A DNA stretch of 12,477 nt from an uncultured Phycisphaera sp. (GTDB lineage Bacteria; Planctomycetota; Phycisphaerae; Phycisphaerales; SM1A02). Positions 1 through 8,800 of the stretch are shown here, piece by piece. Made by a program: the position numbers and the translations under genes. The number at the start of each line of letters is the position of its first letter. Position 1 is the stretch's first letter. Under the pieces are notes generated by a model. The model made no database searches, was not told the DNA's origin, and worked only from the letters and a program-made list of their open reading frames with translations. The stretch lies in NCBI GenBank assembly GCA_937911845.1, contig CALDQF010000481.1:1-12477 (forward strand), in the 5' to 3' direction.

Positions 1-769
1 CCTCCGCAGCCTCGGCCAGCATGGTCAAGCGACCACCGTAAGTCTTCCGCAAATTATCTTCGTGGAAAACATCAGCCACTGGACCTGAATCCACCACCCG
101 CATGTTGAGAAAGATCACTTCATCAAACGAGCTGGGTACGGTTTGGAGATCATGATGAACCACAACGATGGTTCGCCCCTCACCCTTCATCTCTCGAAGC
201 ACACCAAGGATGGCCTGTTCCGTTGCCGCATCAACGCCGGCGAATGGCTCATCCATGAAATACAATTCGGCTTCTTGGGCAAGCGCTCGAGCCAAAAAGA
301 CCCGCTGCTGCTGGCCCCCCGAAAGTTGTCGAATTTGGCGGTCAGCGAGATCAGCAAGACCAACACGATCCAAACACACGAGAGCAGCATCACGGTCGTT
401 TTTTCTGACTGGACGAAACCACCCGATCTTTCGATATCGCCCCATACATACGACATCAAGAGCGGTCACCGGAAACTCCCAATCCACACTTTCTCGTTGG
501 GGGACGTACCCAATAGTCGAGCGGACCGCGTCAAGTGGTTTGCCACGGAAGGCCACCAAACCGGATGCACGCGGGACCAATCCGAGACACGCTTTGATCA
601 GCGTGCTCTTTCCCGCCCCATTGGGGCCAACAATCGCAATCAACTGTGGGTCTTCGGGGGCGTCATAATCGACATCCCACAGAACTGGCTTGCGGTCATA
701 GGCCACGGTCATGGCATGAATCGACAGCGGACTGTTGGTGGAATGCTCAGGTCGCTGAATCGGACTCAT
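1..769 (-). CDS. Metal (Mn/Zn family) ABC transporter ATP-binding protein, C-terminus cut by window edge
   Basis: This is the cytoplasmic ATPase of a metal-uptake ABC importer; it should power a permease encoded beyond the left edge. I translated 256 residues with no stop before the edge, close to the family's usual length of about 250, so little is missing. Visible motifs: Walker A GPNGAGKST (48-56), Q-loop Gln91 in YVPQRE, signature LSGGQQQR (149-156), Walker B LYFMDEP (169-175) and the H-loop His206 in VVVHHDL. These place it in the MntB/SitB/ZnuC group. The ATG at 769-767 overlaps the TGA of the binding-protein gene (ATGA), which implies translational coupling. The adjacent MntR-like regulator suggests manganese as substrate; zinc cannot be excluded. 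Confidence 0.93.
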   Translation of the reverse strand, partial: MSPIQRPEHSTNSPLSIHAMTVAYDRKPVLWDVDYDAPEDPQLIAIVGPNGAGKSTLIKACLGLVPRASGLVAFRGKPLDAVRSTIGYVPQRESVDWEFPVTALDVVCMGRYRKIGWFRPVRKNDRDAALVCLDRVGLADLADRQIRQLSGGQQQRVFLARALAQEAELYFMDEPFAGVDAATEQAILGVLREMKGEGRTIVVVHHDLQTVPSSFDEVIFLNMRVVDSGPVADVFHEDNLRKTYGGRLTMLAEAAE

Positions 770-1737
770 CGTGATGACTCAGGAGGCAGAGAACTCTTGG
801 TTGCACGCCACCCACCCTGCGGGGCCTCCCCACCAAGAGCACGGGCAATGGTGGTCACGTTGTGATCGATCATCCCCAAGTAGGTTCCTGACCATGTTCC
901 AGCATCGCCCATAGCGTCCGAATAGAGAGAACCGCCAATCTTGACGGTGTGTCCCTGGGCTTTTGCACCCTCAATGAGAGCGCGGATCCCCTTTTCTGGA
1001 ACGGTGGATTCGACAAAGATCGCCGGGATCTTCCGCTGCACCAACAGGTTCACCAAACGGTTGACATCCTGAACCGAAGCTTCAGATTCAGTTGAAATCC
1101 CCTGCAAGCCAATCACTTCAAATTTGAAACGCTTGCCGAAGTAACCAAACGCATCGTGGGCGGTGACGAGTACACGAACCTCGGCAGGGACAGATTGAAG
1201 CACTTCAGAGGCGTATACGTCAAGTGCCTGCAGATTCTTGAGATACGAATTGGTGTTGAATTCATACGCGGCTCGGCCTTCAGGGTCCAGAAGGACGCAA
1301 CGATCCCGGATGGCGAGCAGAACCATCCGCCAACTTTTGGGATCCATCCATACGTGGGGATCATGCGCTTCAGGATCGTCGGCGTCATGAAGAAGTGATT
1401 GCTTTGGCAATTGCTCCGCGACCGCACAGACCGAACGGCCTGACTCTTGGGCACGGGCAAAGGCCTCATCCATACGGCCCTCGAGGTGAAGTCCGTTGTA
1501 GAAAATCACATCAGCAGCAAGCACCTTGGCCAAATCGGATCGGGTGGGCTGGTACAGATGGGGATCAACGCCGGGAGACATCAGCACCTCGACGGCGGCT
1601 CGGTCCCCTACTACTGCCTTCACCAGATCACCGATCATTCCGGTGGTGGCCAAACATCGCAGACCATCGGCCGACACAGGCTGGCTTAGCGTTAACAGGG
1701 GCAAGACAAAGGTGACTGCGTAATGAAGAATTCTCAT
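766..1737 (-). CDS. TroA/ZnuA-like metal-binding protein of the ABC importer
   Basis: Exported solute-binding protein of the cluster A-I metal family, which captures Mn2+ or Zn2+ and delivers it to the importer. Numbered from the upstream ATG at 1761, the four likely ligands are His68 (DPHLY), His136 (HDPHVWMD), His202 (TAHDAFGYF) and Asp282 (SDAMGD). This His-His-His-Asp set and its spacing match TroA (68/133/199/279), not the His-His-Glu-Asp set of PsaA-type manganese proteins. I chose the ATG at 1737 because the chain then opens with a clean signal peptide, MRILHYAVTFVLPLL, ending near PVSA. The ATG at 1761 adds only MFVAYATN, which is translated through a palindrome that looks like an operator. 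It lies 55 bp after mntR and overlaps the ATPase gene by 4 bp. Confidence 0.92.
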   Translation of the reverse strand: MRILHYAVTFVLPLLTLSQPVSADGLRCLATTGMIGDLVKAVVGDRAAVEVLMSPGVDPHLYQPTRSDLAKVLAADVIFYNGLHLEGRMDEAFARAQESGRSVCAVAEQLPKQSLLHDADDPEAHDPHVWMDPKSWRMVLLAIRDRCVLLDPEGRAAYEFNTNSYLKNLQALDVYASEVLQSVPAEVRVLVTAHDAFGYFGKRFKFEVIGLQGISTESEASVQDVNRLVNLLVQRKIPAIFVESTVPEKGIRALIEGAKAQGHTVKIGGSLYSDAMGDAGTWSGTYLGMIDHNVTTIARALGGEAPQGGWRATKSSLPPESSR

Positions 1738-1738
1738 G

Positions 1739-1758
1739 TTCGTAGCATAGGCTACAAA
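1739..1758. promoter_or_regulatory. Candidate MntR operator in front of the binding-protein gene
   Basis: The 20-mer TTCGTAGCATAGGCTACAAA is an inverted repeat of two 8-bp arms with one mismatch, separated by 4 bp (perfect core GTAGC-N4-GCTAC at 1742-1755). The E. coli MntR box has a TAGC-N4-GCTA core too. The site sits immediately upstream of the preferred start (1737) and downstream of mntR itself. On the minus strand the same bases contain TATGCT six bases before the ATG, so a regulator bound here would also cover a possible -10 element. The palindrome is seen; binding by MntR is inferred. Confidence 0.5.
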
Positions 1759-1792
1759 CATTCCAGCGGCTAGAGCTGGGAAGGCTCCCCGA

Positions 1793-2191
1793 TTAAGAAT
1801 CGCTCATAAATTTCTTCATTTTCCGAAGGGTTTCTTCGCTGACGTGGTGTTCGATACCTTCCGCATCAATCTCCGCCGTGCGCTTGGAGACGCCAAGTGC
1901 TCGCAGGAACGAAAAAACAAACTCATGACGAGCACGCGATCTTTTGGCCAAAGCCAAGCCTTCGGGGCTCAGTTGAATCGGCTTACGGGGCGGGGCATGC
2001 AAGAGCCCTTCCCGATCCAGCCGCCGGACGATGCGGGACGCCGTGACATGACTCACCGCAAACTTTTCGGCCAACATGGAGACGCGACACTCGCCAGCTG
2101 ACTCCAAGAATTCCGCCACGGCTTCGACGTAATCCTCAGCGGTTTCCGAAGCGTGGTCATCACGCGTGCGTTTGAAAGGAGAAGTCGACAC
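1793..2191 (-). CDS. mntR: MntR-type (DtxR family) manganese-responsive regulator
   Basis: A 132-residue helix-turn-helix regulator expected to repress Mn uptake when Mn2+ is bound. The winged-HTH spans about 20-75 (VSMLAEKFAVSHVTASRIVRR) and the dimerisation/metal part about 80-125. All six B. subtilis MntR ligands have counterparts: Asp20 and Glu23 (AEDYVE), His89 (RHE), Glu111, Glu114 and His115 (AEGIEHH). Asp in the first position is the MntR signature, as opposed to the Met of iron-sensing DtxR. There is no C-terminal SH3-like domain, as in short MntR proteins. The start is GTG at 2191, since an in-frame TAG lies just upstream at 2203-2201. No good Shine-Dalgarno precedes it. It follows the DUF1295 gene by 35 bp and precedes the importer genes it probably controls. 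Confidence 0.9.
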   Translation of the reverse strand: MSTSPFKRTRDDHASETAEDYVEAVAEFLESAGECRVSMLAEKFAVSHVTASRIVRRLDREGLLHAPPRKPIQLSPEGLALAKRSRARHEFVFSFLRALGVSKRTAEIDAEGIEHHVSEETLRKMKKFMSDS

Positions 2192-2192
2192 A

Positions 2193-2210
2193 TTCGTAGC
2201 CTAACGAGAA
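2193..2210. promoter_or_regulatory. Start-proximal element before mntR, related to the site before the binding-protein gene
   Basis: On the minus strand TAGGCTACGAAT directly precedes the GTG of mntR; the binding-protein gene has TATGCTACGAAC directly before its ATG. The second arm of a palindrome is poor here (TTCGT-N6-ACGAG). The plus strand contains TAGCCTAAC, a piece of the DtxR/IdeR consensus. It could be an autoregulatory site, a -10 element of a leaderless transcript, or both. Confidence 0.35.
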
Positions 2211-2226
2211 CCCTTACAGGTCTGGT

Positions 2227-3117
2227 TCACTTTCCCGTTCGCGGAGGTCGCGGGATCAACACTGGGGTTACCGCCTTGTATGCCTCGTAATCTTCTTGCC
2301 CCCCCCAACGCTCGTCGGCTTTCCGTTCGAGCAGTGGTACCCCGCTCATTTTCATCAGAAGAAATGACACGAAGACGGGTGAGATCAGGGTCGCATACTG
2401 CCAGCCCGTGAGAACGGGAACAGCCATCAAGGCCACACCAGTCCAAAGAACAATTTCTCCAAAGTAGTTGGGGTGGCGAGACCAAGCCCAAAGCCCTGTC
2501 CGAATGAATTGGCCCTGGTTCGAGGGGTCATTTTTAAAAGACGACTTCTGAGCATCGGCGACCACTTCGACGGCAAAGCCGAACAGCCAAATGCCAAATC
2601 CTGTCCAGCCCAAGTATGACATGGGGACCGTCTCCCCACCGGTCACAATCGCCAACGCTGCAGCCATGGTGGTCAATACCCACAAAGCTTGCAGGGTCCA
2701 CCACACCAAAAAAGTGCTTGGCTTGGTCTTCACACTGTCGAAGCGAATGTCTTTCCCCACCCGTTTGACACGAACAAACAAAAATCCCGCCAACCGAATG
2801 GCCCAGATGGAAACCATGCTTACCACAAGAATGCTTCGGAGATCAAGAGGCCCAGACAGGACAGCGGCCAAACCTGTGACCGAGAGATAGGTCAACCCAC
2901 CCGTGAGATCGTAGTAGTGCTCAGTCCGGGCGAACGCGGATGGCACGTACACCAACCAGTTCAGGCCAAAGGCTAGTCCAGCGCACCACAGAAAAATCGG
3001 AACTTCGGCCCGAACCAGACCACCGGATCCCCCAGCCGACGCCAAGGCCGTGCCCAATAGGGTGATGATGCAAACGGAAAGAAGATTGCGAGCCGAGACA
3101 TGTGTTGGCATGTCCAT
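2227..3117 (-). CDS. DUF1295 family integral membrane protein (steroid 5-alpha-reductase-like)
   Basis: A 296-residue polytopic inner-membrane protein of the DUF1295 family, which belongs to the steroid-5-alpha-reductase/isoprenylcysteine-methyltransferase-like fold. Hydrophobic segments are visible at about 11-30, 40-60, 75-115, 138-160, 167-187 and 222-258. The family hallmark region is intact: DAQKSSF (188-194), then TGLWAWSRHPNYFGE (207-221), and near the C-terminus SGVPLLERKADERWG and TPVLIPRPP. In characterised relatives the RHPNY region binds cofactor; no substrate is known for this group, so I give none. The ATG at 3117 lies 17 bp after the serine-hydrolase stop, so the two are probably co-transcribed. 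No convincing Shine-Dalgarno is seen; a second ATG two codons in (MDM) is an alternative start. Confidence 0.88.
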   Translation of the reverse strand: MDMPTHVSARNLLSVCIITLLGTALASAGGSGGLVRAEVPIFLWCAGLAFGLNWLVYVPSAFARTEHYYDLTGGLTYLSVTGLAAVLSGPLDLRSILVVSMVSIWAIRLAGFLFVRVKRVGKDIRFDSVKTKPSTFLVWWTLQALWVLTTMAAALAIVTGGETVPMSYLGWTGFGIWLFGFAVEVVADAQKSSFKNDPSNQGQFIRTGLWAWSRHPNYFGEIVLWTGVALMAVPVLTGWQYATLISPVFVSFLLMKMSGVPLLERKADERWGGQEDYEAYKAVTPVLIPRPPRTGK

Positions 3118-3134
3118 ACTTTAGGCGAGAGCGC

Positions 3135-4367
3135 TCACTCGGCAGGGCCATACACAACTTTCCGCAAGCCGGCGGGAATTTCGAAACTGAATTCACGGGC
3201 TCGACTCATCCAGAGGACAAACATCTGGTTGCTGGGATCGATCCAAAAATGGGTGTTGTGGTATCCCGACCAACCAAAAATACCTTGGGGCGCCGCGTTG
3301 CCTTCGGCAGAGGAATCACGCATCACGAAAACGCTGTACCCCATATCCATGCCTGAAGGTCGCCCCATCTCTGACATGATGTTCTCACTTAGAGGTGTGG
3401 TCATCCGATCGATACTGGTTTGGCTCAGAATTCGATGGCCGTTGAACGCACCGCCATTGGCAAGCATTTGACAGAAATTGGCGTAGTCAGTCGCTGTGGA
3501 GACCAAACCTTCACCGCCGAAGTGCGCTTGACTGGTTGGACTGTACGTCAGCTCGTTCAAGAGATAGGTGTACCCCTTCAGGTGTTCAGAGTTGATCCAC
3601 AGTGGCTGGAATCGTGATCTCTTTTCTGCATCCATCACGAACGAAGTGTCGACCATCTCCAAAGGCTCGAACAGGGTCTGGGTCAAGTAATCCTGAAAAG
3701 AAAGGCCAGAGAGCACCTCGACCAATCGACCCAGAATCGCCTGATTGATGCCGTACAGAAATGATGATCCGGGTTCAAAAGCCAATGGCTCCTGAGCGAT
3801 GGCTTCACAGTAAGACTGCAAGTCGTTAAACCGGGTTTGGTTGGTGTGGGGACGGTCATAACCTGGGGGTACCGGATTTTTGATGGAGTTCGTATTCGGG
3901 GCCCCGTCTTCCCATCCGGAGTAGTAGGCCCAGCCAGAGCGATGCGCCATGAGATGCTCGATCCGAAGCGGCTCAGTTGCTGGACGAACAGAATCGCCAA
4001 TTTGGACGACCAAATTGGCAAAGCAAGGGATGTAATCAGAAACCGGATCATTCCACTCGAACTTGCCCTGCTCATGCAGCGTCATCATCGCCACGATGGT
4101 GATGGGTTTAGACATAGACCAAATGGGAAACACTGTGGTCTCATCGACATCGCGGTCACCAAGCCGATCTGAGTTCACAACCGACATTGCCCGAGTGCCA
4201 TCGGCCGCGCCGACAATGACAAGATTGCTTCCGGTGATCTCATCCTCAATGATTTGAGATTGAAATGACTTGATACGCACACCTAGGCCTTCATCAGGTG
4301 ACCCCGTGGTGGTGCACCCAAAGAGGAACCCAAGGGTCAAGAGCGACATCAAAGTGCGAAAAATCAT
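3135..4367 (-). CDS. Beta-lactamase-family serine hydrolase, predicted lipoprotein
   Basis: A 410-residue serine hydrolase of the class C beta-lactamase/esterase/PBP-like family. A lipoprotein signal peptide is visible: Met1 to Gly17 hydrophobic, then lipobox LFGC with Cys18 as the lipidated residue, so the enzyme should be anchored facing the periplasm. The nucleophile motif SMSK is at 84-87. The second motif is probably Tyr205 in FLYGINQ, where relatives usually read YSN. The third (KTG or WGG in relatives) appears as WSGY at 366-369. This pattern is closer to EstB-type esterases and D-aminopeptidase-like hydrolases than to antibiotic beta-lactamases; the substrate cannot be told. A good Shine-Dalgarno (AGGAAG, five bases before ATG) supports the start. 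It is the first gene after a terminator, with a candidate extended -10 upstream. Confidence 0.9.
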   Translation of the reverse strand: MIFRTLMSLLTLGFLFGCTTTGSPDEGLGVRIKSFQSQIIEDEITGSNLVIVGAADGTRAMSVVNSDRLGDRDVDETTVFPIWSMSKPITIVAMMTLHEQGKFEWNDPVSDYIPCFANLVVQIGDSVRPATEPLRIEHLMAHRSGWAYYSGWEDGAPNTNSIKNPVPPGYDRPHTNQTRFNDLQSYCEAIAQEPLAFEPGSSFLYGINQAILGRLVEVLSGLSFQDYLTQTLFEPLEMVDTSFVMDAEKRSRFQPLWINSEHLKGYTYLLNELTYSPTSQAHFGGEGLVSTATDYANFCQMLANGGAFNGHRILSQTSIDRMTTPLSENIMSEMGRPSGMDMGYSVFVMRDSSAEGNAAPQGIFGWSGYHNTHFWIDPSNQMFVLWMSRAREFSFEIPAGLRKVVYGPAE

Positions 4368-4405
4368 GTGAACTTCCTAAGAGAGGTTTCGAATTAAAAA
4401 ATTTG

Positions 4406-4414
4406 ATTCTACCA
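4406..4414 (-). promoter_or_regulatory. Candidate extended -10 promoter for the serine hydrolase gene
   Basis: On the minus strand TGGTAGAAT forms an extended -10 (TGN plus TAGAAT, 5 of 6 to consensus) about 40 bp before the ATG at 4367. The same ten bases TTGGTAGAAT occur at the tRNA-Asn promoter in this window. No good -35 is visible; the position would fall in the U-tract of the preceding terminator. Confidence 0.4.
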
Positions 4415-4424
4415 ACTCAATCCA

Positions 4425-4461
4425 CAAAAAAAGAGATGCCACAGACAAGCTGTGGCATCTC
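4425..4461 (-). terminator. Rho-independent terminator after the MFS gene
   Basis: A perfect 12-bp inverted repeat (arms 4433-4444 and 4450-4461, GAGATGCCACAG and its complement) with a 5-base loop, followed on the minus strand by seven T (4432-4426). It begins 21 bases past the MFS stop and closes the three-gene minus-strand block that starts with hglS. Confidence 0.93.
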
Positions 4462-4482
4462 ATTCAATCAATCAGGGAATGC

Positions 4483-5748
4483 TCAGTGGTTGGGCGTGGA
4501 CTTCTTTGGAGAGAAGATGAACAAGGCCAAGAAAATGACTGCCAACCCAATCGGGAGATAGGCCACTTGGCCAAATGCTTCAAGACCAGCCTCGGCTTGA
4601 ATACTTGCCCATTGCAACGCGCCTTCAGATCCTGCTTCAGCCTTTTGCAAGGCGTCGGCGGTAACCCCTTCTGGAATTCGAGCTGCGATTCCGTCGTCGT
4701 ACCAACGTCCGATCACGGGCAAGACGTAACTCGCACTCAGCATGCCCGCGCCCCCCATAACGGCCAGTCCCAATGCCCCAGTCTTGGGGAAGCGTTCATT
4801 GGTGTACCCCAACATGGTGGGCCAAAAGAAGCACACACCGAAGGCAAAGACGGTTGCCGAAGCGAACAGCATTGGTCCCGATGTTTGACTCATCAAGAAC
4901 AGACCCGCTGCACTCAAAATGGCACTTCCGAGCAGCATGCCCAGGGGCTGCAGGCGGTGAACAAATGGACCCGCAAACTGACGACCAACCGCCATAAGTC
5001 CAGTGATCCAGACCAAGACGAGCAGTCCAGAGACGCCAGCATTTTCAAGAATATTTGGAATCCACTGGTTAGGACCAAGTTCTGTGGCGGCGGCCAACAA
5101 CATGCAGACCACCAACAGCAAGAACACTGGATGCAAGCAGGCGGCGAACATGTCGCCCGTAGAAACACCCATTTCTACGCGTTCGGTCTTCGGCATCGAC
5201 TGTCCAACAAACAGGACGGCGTAGGCGGCCAGAGGAAGCAACATGGTGGCAAATTGAGCCTGCCATCCCAAACCAAGTTTGCCCATGAGGTATCCAACCA
5301 ACCCACCGATCACAATGCCACCGGGGAACCAGACATGGAACTGATTCAGTTTGGTGGTTTTGTTGTTTGGATACAAAGCCGCGATCAAGGGATTGCAGGC
5401 AGCTTCAACCGATCCGTTGGCAATGCCAAACAGGAGGGTTCCGCCAAACAGGCTCCAGTAATCCCAAGCAAAAATCGTGAGCAGGATTCCCGCCAAGTGA
5501 CCCACAAAAGCCAAGCCAATGATCCGCCGCATGCCAATCGCATCACACAAAGGTCCTCCGAACACCATGGCCAGAGTGAATCCCCAGAAAGCAGTGCCAT
5601 TGATCCAGCCCACTTGCTCATTGGTCAATCCGAATTCTTCGGTCCATGAGCTCATGGCCGCACCGCGGATGGCGAAGCTCATGGCGGTCACAATCAAGGC
5701 AAGACAACTGGCGTTGAACAAGCGTGAAGCATTGGGGGAAGTTGACAT
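4483..5748 (-). CDS. MFS transporter, probably sugar or related organic solute
   Basis: A 421-residue major facilitator with about 12 membrane segments. The cytoplasmic loop-2 motif A is clear as GPLCDAIGMRR (65-75). N-half helices run from about 13 to 182 and C-half helices from about 205 to 412. A long polar loop (about 349-394, rich in Ala, Glu and Gln) separates the last two helices, which is longer than usual for the family. The sequence style recalls the fucose/glucose/galactose:proton group, but no substrate residue is decisive. The start at 5748 has a strong Shine-Dalgarno (AAGGAG, about 8 bases upstream). It lies 84 bp after the PA14/ThuA gene on the same strand and before a strong terminator, so it probably imports a product of that protein; this is inference. 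Confidence 0.88.
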   Translation of the reverse strand: MSTSPNASRLFNASCLALIVTAMSFAIRGAAMSSWTEEFGLTNEQVGWINGTAFWGFTLAMVFGGPLCDAIGMRRIIGLAFVGHLAGILLTIFAWDYWSLFGGTLLFGIANGSVEAACNPLIAALYPNNKTTKLNQFHVWFPGGIVIGGLVGYLMGKLGLGWQAQFATMLLPLAAYAVLFVGQSMPKTERVEMGVSTGDMFAACLHPVFLLLVVCMLLAAATELGPNQWIPNILENAGVSGLLVLVWITGLMAVGRQFAGPFVHRLQPLGMLLGSAILSAAGLFLMSQTSGPMLFASATVFAFGVCFFWPTMLGYTNERFPKTGALGLAVMGGAGMLSASYVLPVIGRWYDDGIAARIPEGVTADALQKAEAGSEGALQWASIQAEAGLEAFGQVAYLPIGLAVIFLALFIFSPKKSTPNH

Positions 5749-5832
5749 GGGAAGATCTCCTTAGCGGATCAGCCACAAAAACAAGCGGAACGCGAAAGTG
5801 TCTTTTCGGCAAAAGTGGGGGGGATTGACCAC

Positions 5833-8800
5833 CTAAGGCTGTGAATTCGCGGGTTGGTCGGCCACCCATGCCAATGCGCCCAGCAGATGCTGCTCGAATG
5901 CTGGCTCCGAAAAAGTCGCTTTGGTATGCCCGAGTGCGGTGTAAAAGCTGCGCCCTCCATCGAATTCGTGCGACCACGCCATCGGATGCCACGTACCGGA
6001 CCGCCCGCCGGTGTACGTGTTTTCATCGAGACGCAAAAGGCAATCGCAGCCTTCATGAGGGCCATCAGATTTGAAGTCATACCACTCGTCGGTACGAATC
6101 CATGTTGGGCCAAGATGAGCCGTCGCGGGGTGACCATGGTCCATCACGACCAAACGAGCGGGCTGAACGGCGGGATGACACCGAAAACGCGCTCCCACCA
6201 GCTGGCCAAACCAATCCCACCCGTGCTCGGTGTCAGAAGCTGCGTGGACCCCCAGAAATGCGCCGCCGGATTGATACCAAGACTGAAAGACCTGCTGCTG
6301 CTGTTCGTTCAGTACATCACCAGTGGTATTCATGAAGACCACCACATCGAAGTCCTCCAGGACATCGCGACTGAATAGGGCGGCGTCTTCGGTAGGCGTC
6401 ACTTGGAAATCATATTGTTGCGCTAAACGTCGCAGACATGCATGGCCTTCGGCGATGGAATCATGCCTGAAAGTTTGGGTTTTGCTGAACACCAACACTC
6501 GGATGCCATCAACTGAGGGCAACTCGACTTCATCGCCAATCACAGTGAGTTTGAGTTCAGACAATACGCATCCATCATCCTCATCCCGAAGGACCGGTCC
6601 AAAAGGTTCTGCCGAACGAGCACCCGCGTCGGTCGGTTCGTAGACCACAAAGTCCTGCACAACTTCACCGTTCAAACGCATTTCTGTGAGGCGAGCCGGT
6701 GCCAATATTCGACCTTCAGGATCGAACCTTGGCGCACGGAAGACCACTTCAATATGGTGTTCATCGACGTGATTTTCTCCGAGAGACACTTCTGGCAACC
6801 AGTATCGACCCTGAAAAGCCAACCGGGGCGTCTTGCCGCTGGTGCTCGTGAATGTTGCCTCAAGCCGAACATCACCATGTTCGAAGTCGTCATGAGACGG
6901 CAAAGTTTGAAGATCCACTTCAGTTGCAGGAACGCCGCTCGGGATGCGATTCAAGGTGTACCACGCTTCTTGGGACCAGAGCGCCTGACCATTCATATTT
7001 TGGGGATCCATTCTCAGATGAACCACGGAGCCTTCCCGCAGCCCTGGAACCTTCAGGCGAACCGATCGACCATCTCCTGATGAAATTGCTTCGGTGACCA
7101 CCAGCTTTTGCTCATCACGCTTGGGTCCCCCATATTGCGCGGTGGCGTGGTACCGCCATTGACGAAGGGCAAAATGATCTGGCTCCCCCAGCCAGGCCCG
7201 ATCAACCGGCTCGGTGAAAGTGATGTCAAAACCATCAGAAAGGGCATGCACCGACTGGATTTCGAACGTGGCAGTTCCTTTTGGCTTCAGTCGTTGCAGT
7301 CCAAATCGGGTGCCATTCCAACTCCAGTTTCCACTGGAACCCGTTCCTCCGGCGTACAAGCAGCCGTCTGGTCCCCAGACAAGGCGGTTCACACCACACT
7401 CCAACCCTTGGGTGAAACGGAAGACAGCCCCTTGGACTTCTCCTTCAACCGTTTCAAGTTGCACGCGGCGAATCCCGCCCATGGTCAGTTCGCCTAAAAA
7501 GAATTGTCCGGCAAAAGGCCCCTCGGGAATTTCCAACGGTGTGGTCGGCGAGTTCGAGATCTCATTCTGGGGAAGCCAGACCGCCGGAGGCGATTCTCCA
7601 TTGCTGAGATACCGGCTGGGGTATCCCCCGTCGGGATACCGTTTGCTGGAAGCCAAACCGTTGTAGTGGCCGTAGAACTCTTCCGGTTGGACGTGAACCA
7701 ACTTGCTCGTGGGCAGCCAGGCGCCTTGGTTGTCGGCAACATAGACCTCACCATCTTTGCTCACGCCAATGCCATTGGGAGTACGAAAGCCTCCCGCGAT
7801 GTATTCGATTTCTCGCGACTTGGAATGAATTCGGTAGACCGTCCCCCGGTTTGGGGGGTTGGGACCATTCATTGAAACGACCGATCCCTCGACCTGATCG
7901 GCCTTGATGGTGTTGCTGAAGTAAATCGCGGTGGAGAGTGTTCCGTAGATCCAGCCTTTATGCGCCACGAGGCCAAAGGAAAAGTGGTGGTAGTTGTCGC
8001 CCACCCAAGGCTGAGCGAAGACTTCACGGGACTCAAAAGTCCCATCTTCATTCTTATCCCACAACCGATCAATTCCCTCGCGGTGAGACACAAAGATCTC
8101 ACCATCCACAACCACAACACCACAGGGGTCGTGGAAACCATCTGCGACTTTGTCGACCGTGACATCGGACCATGCGCCGCCAACGACACCCCCAAGAACC
8201 CAAAGAGTTCCATTGGTCGCTTCACGAAGCACACCATTGTTGTTGGGCGTGAAAGTCGATAACAACAAACGACCATCATCGAGGAACGCCATACCCCCCA
8301 CCGATGGTTCAAAACCTTCTGGCCGAAGACGTTCAACTTCCCAACTTGGGTGAACTCCCGAAACCACGAGCCCATCCCCGGGTCGAAGATTCTCGCGACC
8401 ATCGAGGTACTTCTTGGGGCCAGGGGAAACCACCCGGGTCACACCTTTTTCGGTCAAGAAAGCATCACTCGGCACCAAGACGAATTCTTGGCTCCCGGGC
8501 ACCTTCCACTCCAATCGGAGTGATTCCTCGCCGGTATTTTCAAACATCTCGAGCCGAATCGCCACCCGACCACGATTGAGACGGATGGATCCGGTCTTGG
8601 GCTGAGCTGGATGAACGCCATCGTGATTTACCACTTCAACATCGTTGATCCACAATCGGGAGCCATCATCACTGGACAAAGAAAAGGCATAATCGCCAGG
8701 CTCATCCAGTGTGAGCATCCCAGTCAGTTCGGCGTAGAAATAATCAGAGGGAGAACCGAAAGATGCAGACCCTGAGAAATCCACTTGGGTTACCAAGCGA

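Noticed and set aside
143..865. Open frame of 240 codons on the plus strand
   Set aside because: It lies antisense to the ABC ATPase, which shows every expected motif; its start and composition give no independent support.
4486..5649. Open frame of 387 codons on the plus strand
   Set aside because: It lies antisense to the MFS gene, whose 12-helix pattern, motif A, Shine-Dalgarno and terminator are all convincing. The plus-strand product is polar, His- and Gln-rich, and resembles no family.
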